Shown piece after piece: positions 43,593 through 53,158 of a stretch of DNA of 64,000 nt. Source of the DNA: UBA2334 sp964396895. GTDB lineage: Bacteria > Pseudomonadota > Gammaproteobacteria > Burkholderiales > Burkholderiaceae_C. The stretch covers positions 62,001 to 126,000 of the forward strand of contig CAYNGJ010000002.1 of the NCBI GenBank assembly GCA_964396895.1. Reading direction: 5' to 3'. A program made the translations under genes and the position numbers. The notes beneath the pieces were generated by a model. That model was not told the DNA's origin. It was given only the letters and a program-made list of their open reading frames with translations, and did no database searches. Positions within the stretch are counted from its first letter, which is position 1. Each line of letters begins with the position of its first letter.

Positions 43593-43772
43593 GCCAGCAG
43601 CCAGACCGCTGAAGGGGTGAGGGCAACGGTGCCCACCCCCCTGTCGGCCCGTTTCAGTCATTGCATGTGCGTGGCCCCTTGGTGGGCCACCGGGGGAAGC
43701 TTTGCCCGTTGCCTGGCCACTGTGCCGGTGGCGAATGGATTTGTTCATTGCCAGTTTGTTTGAAAGTTGACC

Positions 43773-44870
43773 ATGCCTTTGTCACAACGCTCCACCCTGA
43801 CCCAGTTCCTGATCGAGGAACGCCGCCGTTACCCCGAGGCCAGTGGCGACTTCAACGCCCTGATCCTGGACGTGGCCCTGGCCTGCAAGGCCATTGCCCG
43901 CGCCGTCGCCTTTGGCGAACTCGGGGGCATGCTGGGCAACCACGCGGCTGAGGGTGGCAGCAGCGTGAATGTGCAGGGCGAAACGCAAAAGAAGCTGGAC
44001 GTGATCAGCAACGACATGTTCATCAAGGCCAACGAGTGGGGCGGCCACCTGGCGGGCATGGCGTCCGAGGAGATGGACGAGCCCTACCAAATTCCCGGCC
44101 AGTACCCGCGCGGTAAGTACCTGCTGGTGTTCGACCCGCTGGATGGCTCCAGCAACATCGACGTGAACGTGTCGGTGGGCAGCATCTTCTCCATCCTGCG
44201 GGCGCCACAAGCGGTGATTGACTCGGGCCGCGACATCCGGGCCGAGGACTTTTTTCAGCCGGGTGCCACGCAGGCGGCGGCGGGTTATGCGCTGTACGGC
44301 CCCACCACCATGCTGGTGCTGACGGTGGGCAACGGGGTCAACGGCTTCACGCTGGACCCCAGCCTGGGCGAGTTCAAGCTGACGCACCCGCAAATCAAGG
44401 TGCCTGAGGACACGCAGGAGTTCGCCATCAACTCGTCCAACAGCCGCTTTTGGGAAGCCCCCATCAAGCGCTACGTGGACGAATGCCTGGCGGGCAAAAC
44501 CGGGGCGCGGGGCAAAGACTTCAACATGCGCTGGATCGCCAGCATGGTGGCCGAGGCGCACCGCATCCTGATGCGCGGTGGCGTGTTCATGTACCCGCGC
44601 GACACCAAAGACCCGTCCAAGCCGGGCCGCCTGCGCCTGCTGTACGAGGCCAACCCCATCGGCATGATCATGGAGCAGGCCGGTGGCCGTGCCAGCACCG
44701 GCCGCGAGCCCATGCTGACCGTGCAGCCCACGGGCCTGCACCAGCGCATTGGCCTGGTGTTTGGCAGCAAGAACGAGGTGGAGCGCATTGAGCGCTACCA
44801 CGCCGAGCCACAGGCTTACAAGGACGAGGCCAGCCCCCTGTTCAGCGAGCGCAGCCTGTTCCGCGACTGA
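43773..44870 (+). CDS. cbbF: Fructose-1,6-bisphosphatase class I
   Basis: The 365-residue enzyme hydrolyses fructose (and in autotrophs sedoheptulose) bisphosphate for RuBP regeneration. Class I motifs are VQGETQKKLDVISND, the metal-binding LVFDPLDGSSNIDVN, and YGPTTMLVLTVG, with SNSRFWEAP later. The ATG at 43773 gives the family start (LSQRSTLTQFLIEERRRYPE); a TTG 6 bp earlier is possible. The 180 bp before it hold GC-rich inverted sequences but no clear site. A repeat copy lies between this gene and cbbP. Confidence 0.97.
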   Translation: MPLSQRSTLTQFLIEERRRYPEASGDFNALILDVALACKAIARAVAFGELGGMLGNHAAEGGSSVNVQGETQKKLDVISNDMFIKANEWGGHLAGMASEEMDEPYQIPGQYPRGKYLLVFDPLDGSSNIDVNVSVGSIFSILRAPQAVIDSGRDIRAEDFFQPGATQAAAGYALYGPTTMLVLTVGNGVNGFTLDPSLGEFKLTHPQIKVPEDTQEFAINSSNSRFWEAPIKRYVDECLAGKTGARGKDFNMRWIASMVAEAHRILMRGGVFMYPRDTKDPSKPGRLRLLYEANPIGMIMEQAGGRASTGREPMLTVQPTGLHQRIGLVFGSKNEVERIERYHAEPQAYKDEASPLFSERSLFRD

Positions 44871-44918
44871 TGCACCGCATTGAACCCATCACTTGATCCC
44901 TTGTATGGCGTTTGTTTG

Positions 44919-44973
44919 TCAATAGCAAACTGTTCAACCAATACAAGCGATAAGACCACTTTTCATTAAAAAT
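44919..44973 (+). repeat. Dispersed repeat copy between cbbF and cbbP
   Basis: CAATAGCAAACTGTTCAACC is followed by ACAAGCGATAAGACC and TTCATTAAAAATC, aligned along its length with the copy at 39221. It ends 16 bp before the cbbP start. Confidence 0.65.
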
Positions 44974-44989
44974 CCAGCAGGAGACCGCC

Positions 44990-45871
44990 ATGTCAGAACG
45001 CCACCCCATCATCGCCATCACCGGTTCGTCGGGCGCCGGCACCTCCACGGTGACCAAGACGTTTCAGAACATCTTTCGCCGCGAGTCGCTGCAGTCGGCC
45101 GTCATCGAAGGCGACAGCCTGCACCGCTACGACCGCAAAGAAATGAAGCTGCGTGCGGCCGAAGCCGAGAAAGAGGGCAACAAGCACTTCAGCCACTTTG
45201 GGGCCGACAACAACCTGTTTGGCGAGCTGGAAAACCTGTTCAAAACCTACGCCGAATCGGGCACGGGCCGCAGCCGCAAGTACCTGCACAACGCCGAAGA
45301 GGCCGCGCCTTACAAGCAGGAACCCGGCACCTTCACACCGTGGGAAGACTTGCCCGCCGGCACCGACATTTTGTTTTACGAAGGCCTGCACGGCGCCGTC
45401 AAAACGCCTGAGCACAACATTGCCCAGTACCCCGACCTGCTCATTGGCGTGGTGCCCGTCATCAACCTGGAGTGGATACAAAAGCTCATCCGCGACAAAA
45501 CCCAGCGTGGCTACAGCACCGAGGCCGTGACCGACACCATCCTGCGCCGCATGCCCGACTACGTGAACTACATCGTGCCGCAGTTCGAGCACACGCACGT
45601 CAACTTCCAGCGCGTGCCGATTGTGGACACGTCCAACCCCTTCATCAGCCGTGACATTCCCAGTGCGGACGAGAGCATGGTCGTCATCCGCTTTGCCAAG
45701 CCCAAGGGCATTGACTTTCAGTACCTGCTCAACATGATCGGTGGCAGCCAGATGAGCCGCGCCAACACCATCGTGGTGCCCGGCGGCAAGATGGAGCTGG
45801 CCATGCAACTCATCTTCACGCCCTTCATCTGGCGAATGATGGAGCGTCGCAAACGCGCCCTGGGCGGCTGA
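44990..45871 (+). CDS. cbbP: Phosphoribulokinase
   Basis: Phosphoribulokinase makes RuBP from ribulose 5-phosphate, and is a diagnostic Calvin-cycle enzyme. The 293-residue product has Walker A in ITGSSGAGTSTVTKTF, the substrate region EGDSLHRYDRKEM and FSHFGADNNLF, and FYEGLHGAVKT. This is the class I proteobacterial form. GGAG lies before the ATG directly after a repeat copy. It is followed at 75 bp by cbbT. Confidence 0.98.
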   Translation: MSERHPIIAITGSSGAGTSTVTKTFQNIFRRESLQSAVIEGDSLHRYDRKEMKLRAAEAEKEGNKHFSHFGADNNLFGELENLFKTYAESGTGRSRKYLHNAEEAAPYKQEPGTFTPWEDLPAGTDILFYEGLHGAVKTPEHNIAQYPDLLIGVVPVINLEWIQKLIRDKTQRGYSTEAVTDTILRRMPDYVNYIVPQFEHTHVNFQRVPIVDTSNPFISRDIPSADESMVVIRFAKPKGIDFQYLLNMIGGSQMSRANTIVVPGGKMELAMQLIFTPFIWRMMERRKRALGG

Positions 45872-45946
45872 GCCCAGCCTGCGCCGTTGCGCCGTCCGCC
45901 GCCGTCCCCAACGCCACCGCCTGTTCACCCGCCCCGAAAGTGCCCC

Positions 45947-47977
45947 ATGTTTGCCGTCACCCCGTCCAGCCCCACCCCTGAAATGGCCCGCCAGATGGCC
46001 AACGCCATCCGCATGCTCGCGGTCGATGCCGTCGAGAAAGCCAAGTCCGGCCACCCCGGTGCCCCCATGGGCATGGCCGACATTGCCGAGGTGCTGTGGA
46101 ACCGCCACCTCCGGCACAACCCCGCCAACCCGCACTGGCCCGACCGCGACCGTTTTGTGCTGAGCAACGGCCACGGCTCCATGCTCATTTACGCGCTGCT
46201 GCACCTCACGGGTTACGACCTGCCCATGGACCAGCTCAAGGCCTTTCGCCAGCTGCACAGCCAAACCGCCGGCCACCCCGAGGTGGGCATCACCCCTGGT
46301 GTGGAAACCACCACCGGCCCACTGGGCCAGGGCATCAGCAACGGCGTGGGCATGGCCCTGGCCGAAAAGCTGCTGGCGGCGGAATTCAACCGGCCCGGCC
46401 ACACCGTGGTGGACCACTTCACCCACGTGTTTTTGGGCGACGGCTGCATGATGGAGGGCATCAGCCACGAGGCCTGCGCGCTGGCGGGCACGCTGCGCCT
46501 GTCCAAGCTGGTGGCGTTCTGGGATGACAACGGCATCAGCATCGACGGCCATGTGGAAGGCTGGTTCACCGACGACACGCCCAAGCGCTTCGAGGCCTAC
46601 GGTTGGCACGTCATCCCGGCTGTGGACGGCCACAACCCCGCCGCCATTGACGCCGCCATCCGCGCCGCCAAGGCCCAGGCCGTGCAGCCCGATGGCAAGC
46701 CCACGCTCATTTGCTGCAAAACCGTGATTGGCATGGGCTCGCCCAACAAGGCCGGCACGCACGATGTGCACGGTGCCGCCCTGGGCGCCGCAGAAGTGCA
46801 AGCCACCCGCGACGCGTTGGGCTGGACGGCTGCGCCCTTTGACATCCCCGCCGACATTGCCGCCGAATGGCATGCCGTGGCCCGTGGCCAAGCGGCCGAG
46901 CGCGCCTGGCGCTTGCGCTTCGAGGCCTACCGCAGTGCCCACCCCGAGCTGGCCGCCGAGTTCGAGCGCCGCATGGCCGGTGACCTGCAGCCCGCCTTTG
47001 CCGACCGTTTGCCCGAGGTGCTGGCCGCCATTGCCGCCAAGCCCGATGCGTTTGCCACCCGAAAAAGCAGCCAGAACGCACTGGATGTGTTGGCCCCGCT
47101 GGTGCCCGAGTTTTTTGGCGGCAGCGCCGACCTGACGGGCTCCAACCTCACCAACTTCAAAGGCTGCGTGAAGGCTGGCCGTGACACCTTGGGCAACCAC
47201 CTGAGCTACGGCGTGCGCGAGTTCGGCATGGCCGCCCTCATGAACGGCATGGCGCTGCACGGCGGCTTCATTCCGTATGGCGGCACCTTCCTGACCTTCT
47301 CTGACTACAGCCGCAACGCCATCCGCATGGCCGCGCTGATGAAGCAGCGTGTCATTCACGTGTTCACGCACGACAGCATTGGCCTGGGCGAAGACGGCCC
47401 CACGCACCAGAGCGTGGAGCATGTGCCCAGCCTGCGCATCATTCCGGGCCTGGACGTGTGGCGCCCCGCCGACGGGCTGGAAACCGCCGTGGCCTGGGCC
47501 AGCGCCATTGAGCGCCGTGACGGCCCCAGTGCCCTGTGCCTGAGCCGCCAAAACCTGCCGCGCGTGACCGAGCGCATCCTGGCAGGGCAGATCCGCCAGG
47601 GCGGCTATGTGCTGTCCGACATGGACCGCCCGCAGGCCGTCATCGTCGCCACCGGCTCCGAGGTGGAACTGGCCTTGCAGGCCCAATCCGCGCTGGCGGC
47701 CCAGGGCATGCGCACCCGCGTGGTGTCCATGCCATGCACCAACGTGTTCGACCGCCAACCCCGCGCCTACCAAGACGAGGTGCTGCCGTTGGCGCTGCCC
47801 ACGGTGGCCATTGAAGCGGCGCACCCCGACTTCTGGCGCAAGTACGTGGGCCGCACCGGCGAGGTCATTGGCATGCCCACGTTTGGCGAGTCCGCCCCCG
47901 CCAAAGACCTGTACGCCCACTTCGGCATCACCGCGCAGGCGGTGGTCGCGGCGGTGCAGAAGGTGGTGGCCGCATGA
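45947..47977 (+). CDS. cbbT: Transketolase
   Basis: The 676-residue thiamine-diphosphate enzyme shuffles two-carbon units in the Calvin cycle. ThDP-domain signatures seen are GHPGAPMGMADIAEVLW, TGPLGQGISNGVGMALAE and GDGCMMEGISHEA, then the pyrimidine domain (GVREFGMAALMNGMALHGGF) and HDSIGLGEDGPTHQSVEH. ATG 45947 was preferred, and ATG 45983 would also retain all conserved parts. Its stop overlaps cbbZ (ATGA). Confidence 0.97.
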   Translation: MFAVTPSSPTPEMARQMANAIRMLAVDAVEKAKSGHPGAPMGMADIAEVLWNRHLRHNPANPHWPDRDRFVLSNGHGSMLIYALLHLTGYDLPMDQLKAFRQLHSQTAGHPEVGITPGVETTTGPLGQGISNGVGMALAEKLLAAEFNRPGHTVVDHFTHVFLGDGCMMEGISHEACALAGTLRLSKLVAFWDDNGISIDGHVEGWFTDDTPKRFEAYGWHVIPAVDGHNPAAIDAAIRAAKAQAVQPDGKPTLICCKTVIGMGSPNKAGTHDVHGAALGAAEVQATRDALGWTAAPFDIPADIAAEWHAVARGQAAERAWRLRFEAYRSAHPELAAEFERRMAGDLQPAFADRLPEVLAAIAAKPDAFATRKSSQNALDVLAPLVPEFFGGSADLTGSNLTNFKGCVKAGRDTLGNHLSYGVREFGMAALMNGMALHGGFIPYGGTFLTFSDYSRNAIRMAALMKQRVIHVFTHDSIGLGEDGPTHQSVEHVPSLRIIPGLDVWRPADGLETAVAWASAIERRDGPSALCLSRQNLPRVTERILAGQIRQGGYVLSDMDRPQAVIVATGSEVELALQAQSALAAQGMRTRVVSMPCTNVFDRQPRAYQDEVLPLALPTVAIEAAHPDFWRKYVGRTGEVIGMPTFGESAPAKDLYAHFGITAQAVVAAVQKVVAA

Positions 47978-48681
47978 GCGCGCGCGCCTGGGACCTGGTG
48001 ATGTTCGACCTGGACGGCACCCTGATTGAAACGGCCCCCGAAATTGCCGACGCCACCAACGACACCCTGGCCCAGTTTGGCCTGCGGCTGGTGACGCAGC
48101 AACAGGTCAACGACTGGATAGGCCACGGGACGCAAACCTTGCTGGTGCAGGCGCTGGCGGCCTCGCGGGGCACCACCGAGGCGGCGGTGCGCGAGGCGGC
48201 GGACTTTGCCGCCATCAACGCCGCGTTTGTGCAGCACTACGGGCAGCGCTGCGGCAGCCGCAGCCACCTGTACCCCCATGTGCGCGAGGTGCTGCATGCG
48301 CTCAAGGCCCAGGGCGTGAAGCTGGCCGTGGTCACCAACAAGGAAGGGCGTTACACCCAGGTGGTGTTGGACGCGCACCAGCTCGCCCCCGTGTTCGACC
48401 GCGTGGTCAGTGGCGACACGCTGGCCACCAAAAAGCCGCACCCGCTGGGCATTCAGTCGTGCCTGGGCCAGTTTGGCGTGGCGCCAGCGCGGGCGCTGTT
48501 TGTGGGCGACTCGTCCATTGATGTGGCCACCGCCAAAGCCGCTGGCGTGACCGTGTGGGCGCTGCCCTATGGCTACAACATGGGCCAGCCCATTGCCGCT
48601 TGTCAGCCAGACCGGGTGATTGCCGACTTTTCGGCGCTGCTGCCCGTCGTGGCGGAAAACATCGCGGAAGCAGAAGCATAA
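47974..48681 (+). CDS. cbbZ: Phosphoglycolate phosphatase
   Basis: This HAD phosphatase salvages 2-phosphoglycolate made by RuBisCO oxygenation. The 235-residue product shows the nucleophile motif VMFDLDGTLIETAPE, the Gph-type WIGHGTQTLLVQAL cap region, VVTNKEGRYT and VGDSSIDVATAKAAG. It overlaps cbbT by 4 bp and its end is fused to a repeat copy in front of the gap gene. A related HAD enzyme, cbbY, opens the same operon and has the different xylulose-bisphosphate role. Confidence 0.95.
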   Translation: MSARAWDLVMFDLDGTLIETAPEIADATNDTLAQFGLRLVTQQQVNDWIGHGTQTLLVQALAASRGTTEAAVREAADFAAINAAFVQHYGQRCGSRSHLYPHVREVLHALKAQGVKLAVVTNKEGRYTQVVLDAHQLAPVFDRVVSGDTLATKKPHPLGIQSCLGQFGVAPARALFVGDSSIDVATAKAAGVTVWALPYGYNMGQPIAACQPDRVIADFSALLPVVAENIAEAEA

Positions 48682-48732
48682 AACCCAATATTGACAAGCG
48701 CTGGACGCCATTTTTGTCAACAAATTTAAAAA
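48681..48732 (+). repeat. Dispersed repeat copy between cbbZ and cbbG
   Basis: AATATTGACAAGCGCTGGAC is followed by GCCATTTTTGTCAAC and an A-rich end. It begins at the cbbZ stop codon and ends 22 bp before the cbbG start. Confidence 0.65.
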
Positions 48733-48754
48733 AGCCACGAGGAGAACCACCCCC

Positions 48755-49777
<1,023 letters not shown>

Positions 49778-49847
49778 GTCAGACCCCGCCAACCGCCCAG
49801 CGACAATCGGGGGTGTCCCCCGATTTCTACACACAAGGAGCTTGTTC

Positions 49848-51041
49848 ATGAAATTTCTGCGTTTTTCCGATGTCATTGCCAGCGGCTTTGCCCGTGGCAA
49901 GCGGGTGTTCATCCGTGCCGACCTGAATGTGCCCCAGGACAAGTCGGGCCAGATCACCGAAGACACGCGCATCCGCGCCAGCATCCCCGCCGTGAAAATG
50001 GCGCTGGACGCCGGTGCCGCCGTCATGGTCACCAGCCACCTGGGCCGCCCCACCGAGGGTGAATTCAAGCCCGAAGACAGCCTGGCTCCCGTGGCCGCCC
50101 GCATGAGCGAGCTGCTGGGCGCGCCCGTGCGCCTGGTGTCCGACTGGGTGGACGGCGGCTTTGTCGCCACGCCCGGCGAAGTGGTCATGCTGGAAAACTG
50201 CCGCCTGAACAAGGGCGAGAAAAAGAACAACCCCGAGCTGGCCAAAAAGCTGGGCGCCCTGTGCGACATCTTCGTGCACGACGCCTTTGGCACTGCCCAC
50301 CGGGCCGAGGGCACGACCTACGGCATCGCCGAAACCGCCCCCATCGCCTGCGCGGGCCCATTGCTGGCCGCCGAAATGGACGCCATTGGCAAGGCCCTGG
50401 CCAACCCCCAGCGCCCGCTGGTGGCCATCGTGGCGGGCAGCAAGGTCAGCACCAAGCTGACCATTTTGCAAGCCCTGTCCGGCAAAGTGGACGGCCTGAT
50501 CGTGGGTGGCGGCATTGCCAACACCTTCATGCTGGCCGCTGGCCTGAACATTGGCAAAAGCCTGGCTGAGGCCGACTTGGTGGGCGAAGCCAAAGCCGTG
50601 ATCGAATCCATGAAGGCCAGGGGTGCCGAGGTGCCCATTCCAACCGACGTGGTGTGCGCCAAGGCCTTCAGCCCCGACGCGGTGGCCACCGTCAAGGCCG
50701 CCACCGACGTGGCCGACGACGACATGATTCTGGACATTGGCCCCGACACCGCCGCCAAGCTGGCCGCGCAGCTCATGAAGGCGGGCACCATTGTGTGGAA
50801 CGGCCCCGTGGGCGTGTTTGAGTTTCCCCAGTTTGAAAACGGCACCAAAGTGGTGGCCCAGGCCATCGCCGACAGCGCGGGCTTCAGCATTGCGGGTGGC
50901 GGTGACACGCTGGCGGCCATTGCCAAGTACGGCATTGAAAAGCAGGTGGGCTACATCTCCACCGGCGGCGGTGCCTTTTTGGAAGTGCTGGAGGGCAAAA
51001 CCCTGCCCGCCTTTGAAGTGCTGGCGCGCCGCGCCGACTGA
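49848..51041 (+). CDS. cbbK: Phosphoglycerate kinase
   Basis: The 397-residue two-lobed kinase has the substrate site RVFIRADLNVPQD, the RASIPAVKMALDAGA helix, SHLGRPTEGE and the nucleotide site with GGGDTLAAI and STGGGAFLEVLEG. The ATG at 49848 has AAGGAG seven bp ahead. It supplies 1,3-bisphosphoglycerate from the RuBisCO product. Downstream, a 22-bp perfect palindrome and a repeat copy precede cbbA; no pyruvate kinase gene lies here, unlike in some related operons. Confidence 0.98.
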   Translation: MKFLRFSDVIASGFARGKRVFIRADLNVPQDKSGQITEDTRIRASIPAVKMALDAGAAVMVTSHLGRPTEGEFKPEDSLAPVAARMSELLGAPVRLVSDWVDGGFVATPGEVVMLENCRLNKGEKKNNPELAKKLGALCDIFVHDAFGTAHRAEGTTYGIAETAPIACAGPLLAAEMDAIGKALANPQRPLVAIVAGSKVSTKLTILQALSGKVDGLIVGGGIANTFMLAAGLNIGKSLAEADLVGEAKAVIESMKARGAEVPIPTDVVCAKAFSPDAVATVKAATDVADDDMILDIGPDTAAKLAAQLMKAGTIVWNGPVGVFEFPQFENGTKVVAQAIADSAGFSIAGGGDTLAAIAKYGIEKQVGYISTGGGAFLEVLEGKTLPAFEVLARRAD

Positions 51042-51044
51042 CGC

Positions 51045-51090
51045 GGCCACCCGCAGCAGGCAAGGGAGGCCTCCCTTGCCGTGGGTGGCC
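51045..51090 (+). promoter_or_regulatory. Large nested hairpin between cbbK and cbbA
   Basis: A 22-bp perfect palindrome (51059-51080, half-site GGCAAGGGAGG) is flanked by GGCCACCC (51045-51052) and GGGTGGCC (51083-51090), which pair and extend the stem. No T-run follows. It may act as an RNA-processing point or as a barrier to 3' decay that separates cbbA from the upstream message. Confidence 0.6.
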
Positions 51091-51183
51091 CCAGGTGCGT
51101 GGGTCCTGTGCCCGTGCCGCCTGAACCGGTGAGTGCACCCCCCAGTGCCCGGCACGGGCGCTGGGGTGGTCACCCGAATTAAC

Positions 51184-51248
51184 TTGTTTTTGTAGCTGAA
51201 ATCGCTTGTGCAGCAAGCGATATGGGCGTTTTTTCCTTAAATTTTTAA
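51184..51248 (+). repeat. Dispersed repeat copy between cbbK and cbbA
   Basis: GTAGCTGAAATCGCTTGTGC is followed by AGCAAGCGATATGGGCG and TTTCCTTAAATTT. It ends 13 bp before the cbbA start codon. Confidence 0.6.
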
Positions 51249-51261
51249 CCGGAGACCCACC

Positions 51262-52329
51262 ATGGCCTTGATTTCCTTGCGACAACTGTTGGACCACGCG
51301 GCTGAGCACAGCTACGGTCTGCCCGCCTTCAACGTCAACAACATGGAGCAGGTGCAGGCCATCATGCAAGCGGCGGACGCGGTGAACAGCCCCGTGATCC
51401 TGCAAGGGTCGGCGGGTGCGCGCTCTTACGCAGGCGAGCCGTTTTTGCGCCACCTGATTTTGGCGGCGGTGGAGATGTACCCCCACATTCCCGTGTGTAT
51501 GCACCAGGACCACGGCGCATCACCCGCCATTTGCGCCCGCTCCATCCAGTCGGGCTTCAGCTCGGTGATGATGGACGGCAGCTTGCTGGAAGACGGCAAA
51601 ACCCCCGCCAGCTACGAGTACAACGTGGAAACCACGCGCCAGGTGGTGGACATTGCCCACGCCTGCGGCGTGTCGGTCGAGGGCGAACTGGGTTGCTTGG
51701 GCTCACTGGAAACCGGCATGGCCGGTGAGGAAGATGGCCACGGCGCCGAAGGCAAGCTGGACCATTCCGCGCTGCTGACCGACCCCGACGAGGCCGCCGA
51801 CTTTGTGGCCAAGACCCAGGTGGACGCATTGGCCATTGCCATTGGCACCAGCCACGGGGCCTACAAGTTCACGCAAAAGCCCACGGGCAAGGTGCTGCGC
51901 ATTGACCGCGTAAAAGAAATCCACCAGCGCATTCCCAATGTGCACCTGGTCATGCACGGCAGCTCCAGCGTGCCCGAAGACTGGCTGGCCATCATCAACC
52001 AGTACGGGGGCGACATGGGCCAGACCTATGGTGTGCCGGTGGAGGAAATCGTGGAAGGCATCAAAAACGGCGTGCGCAAAGTCAACATCGACACCGACTT
52101 GCGCATGGCCAGCACCGGGGCCATTCGCCAGTTTTTGGCCAAGGACCGCAAAAACTTCGACCCTCGCAAGTTCTATAAAGAAGCCACCAAGGCCATGCAG
52201 GCCATTTGTGCCAACCGCTACGAGGCCTTTGGCAGCGCGGGCATGGCCAGCCGCATCACCCAGGTGCACAGCCTGGAGGCCATGCAGCGCCGCTACGACA
52301 AGGGCGAGCTGGCACCACGCTTGGCCTGA
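51262..52329 (+). CDS. cbbA: Fructose-bisphosphate aldolase class II
   Basis: The 355-residue zinc aldolase condenses triose phosphates to fructose or sedoheptulose bisphosphate. It shows YGLPAFNVNNMEQVQAIMQA, the zinc-site CMHQDHGASP, VEGELGCLGSLETG, GTSHGAYKF and VMHGSSSVPEDW. This is the CbbA-type (subclass B-like) found in autotrophs. The ATG follows CGGAG. It is the last gene of operon II. Confidence 0.97.
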   Translation: MALISLRQLLDHAAEHSYGLPAFNVNNMEQVQAIMQAADAVNSPVILQGSAGARSYAGEPFLRHLILAAVEMYPHIPVCMHQDHGASPAICARSIQSGFSSVMMDGSLLEDGKTPASYEYNVETTRQVVDIAHACGVSVEGELGCLGSLETGMAGEEDGHGAEGKLDHSALLTDPDEAADFVAKTQVDALAIAIGTSHGAYKFTQKPTGKVLRIDRVKEIHQRIPNVHLVMHGSSSVPEDWLAIINQYGGDMGQTYGVPVEEIVEGIKNGVRKVNIDTDLRMASTGAIRQFLAKDRKNFDPRKFYKEATKAMQAICANRYEAFGSAGMASRITQVHSLEAMQRRYDKGELAPRLA

Positions 52330-52336
52330 GTTGGCC

Positions 52337-52367
52337 AAAAAAAGAGCCATGCCGCAAGGCATGGCTC
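52337..52367 (-). terminator. Terminator after the c4-type cytochrome gene, minus strand
   Basis: GAGCCATGCC pairs with GGCATGGCTC around a 4-nt loop; on the minus strand the stem is followed by seven Ts. On the plus strand it offers a hairpin without T-run 14 bp after cbbA. Confidence 0.8.
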
Positions 52368-52449
52368 AAAGCTTCAAACACCAGTCAACGCCCAAGGGCG
52401 TTGTCCGGGGCTCTCGCACATCAACCGGGTGTGGCGGGGTGCGGCAAGG

Positions 52450-53073
52450 TCATTTGCCGCTCAGGTATTCGGCCACGGCATGCATTTCCAGCTTGGTCAT
52501 TTTTTCGGCCACCACGTGCATCACGGCGTTGTCGTTGTTGCGGTCGCGCTTGTTGAACATGTTCAGCTGGTGCTCAATGTAAGCGGAAAACTGACGGCCC
52601 AGGCGAGGCAGGTTGTCCGCCCCTTCGGCATTGATGCCATGACAGGCCACACAGGCGGGCACGCCACTGAATTTGTTGCCGTTGTGGTAGATGTACTGGC
52701 CCATGGCCGCCAGTTGGGGCTCTTTGGGTTCTTCCTTGGGCAGGTCCATTTTCTGGTAATACTGGCCCAGGGCCGCCATTTCGTCGGGCTTGAGCTTGGC
52801 CACCATTTCAGCCATGGCCGTGCTCTTGCGTGCACCCGACTGAAAGGCCAACAGTTGTTTCGCGATGTAGGCGGCGTTCTGACCCGCCAGGCGGGGGAAA
52901 ATCTCGCTGGTGGATTCGCCTTGTGCGCCATGGCACAGGAAGCACGAGCCACCGGCAATCTTTTTGGCGCGGGCTTCATCGGCCTGCGCCCAGGCGGTCC
53001 CACTCAGAACCAGGGTGGCCAGTGTGGCCAGCCCGATGGCGGCCAGGCGGTGTGTGCGAAGAAGACGGTTCAC
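52450..53073 (-). CDS. Dihaem cytochrome c, c4/c553 type
   Basis: The 207-residue exported protein has a signal peptide (AAIGLATLATLVLSGTAWAQ) and two haem motifs, CFLCH and CVACH, each followed by the c4-type strings PRLAGQNAAYI and PRLGRQFSAYI. Such cytochromes carry electrons in the periplasm, here probably from the flavocytochrome or Sox enzymes to the terminal oxidase. Translation starts at GTG 53073 with AGAGG ahead on the minus strand. It is separated from the upstream flavoprotein gene by a terminator, so it may have a separate promoter. Confidence 0.92.
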   Translation of the reverse strand: MNRLLRTHRLAAIGLATLATLVLSGTAWAQADEARAKKIAGGSCFLCHGAQGESTSEIFPRLAGQNAAYIAKQLLAFQSGARKSTAMAEMVAKLKPDEMAALGQYYQKMDLPKEEPKEPQLAAMGQYIYHNGNKFSGVPACVACHGINAEGADNLPRLGRQFSAYIEHQLNMFNKRDRNNDNAVMHVVAEKMTKLEMHAVAEYLSGK

Positions 53074-53115
53074 TTCTTGACCTCTAGTACTTGCTTAATG
53101 ACTGATGTTTGAGGC

Positions 53116-53145
53116 AAAAAAACCGCCGACGAAGGTCGGCGGTTT
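53116..53145 (-). terminator. Terminator after the flavoprotein gene, minus strand
   Basis: CCGCCGAC (53123-53130) pairs with GTCGGCGG (53135-53142); on the minus strand seven Ts follow the stem. It separates the flavoprotein gene from the downstream cytochrome gene. Confidence 0.85.
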
Positions 53146-53158
53146 GGGGGTTAGCGCA

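Noticed and set aside
44993..47920. 975-codon open frame on the minus strand opposite cbbP and cbbT
   Set aside because: It covers two convincing genes in reverse and has a low-complexity His/Gly/Val composition.
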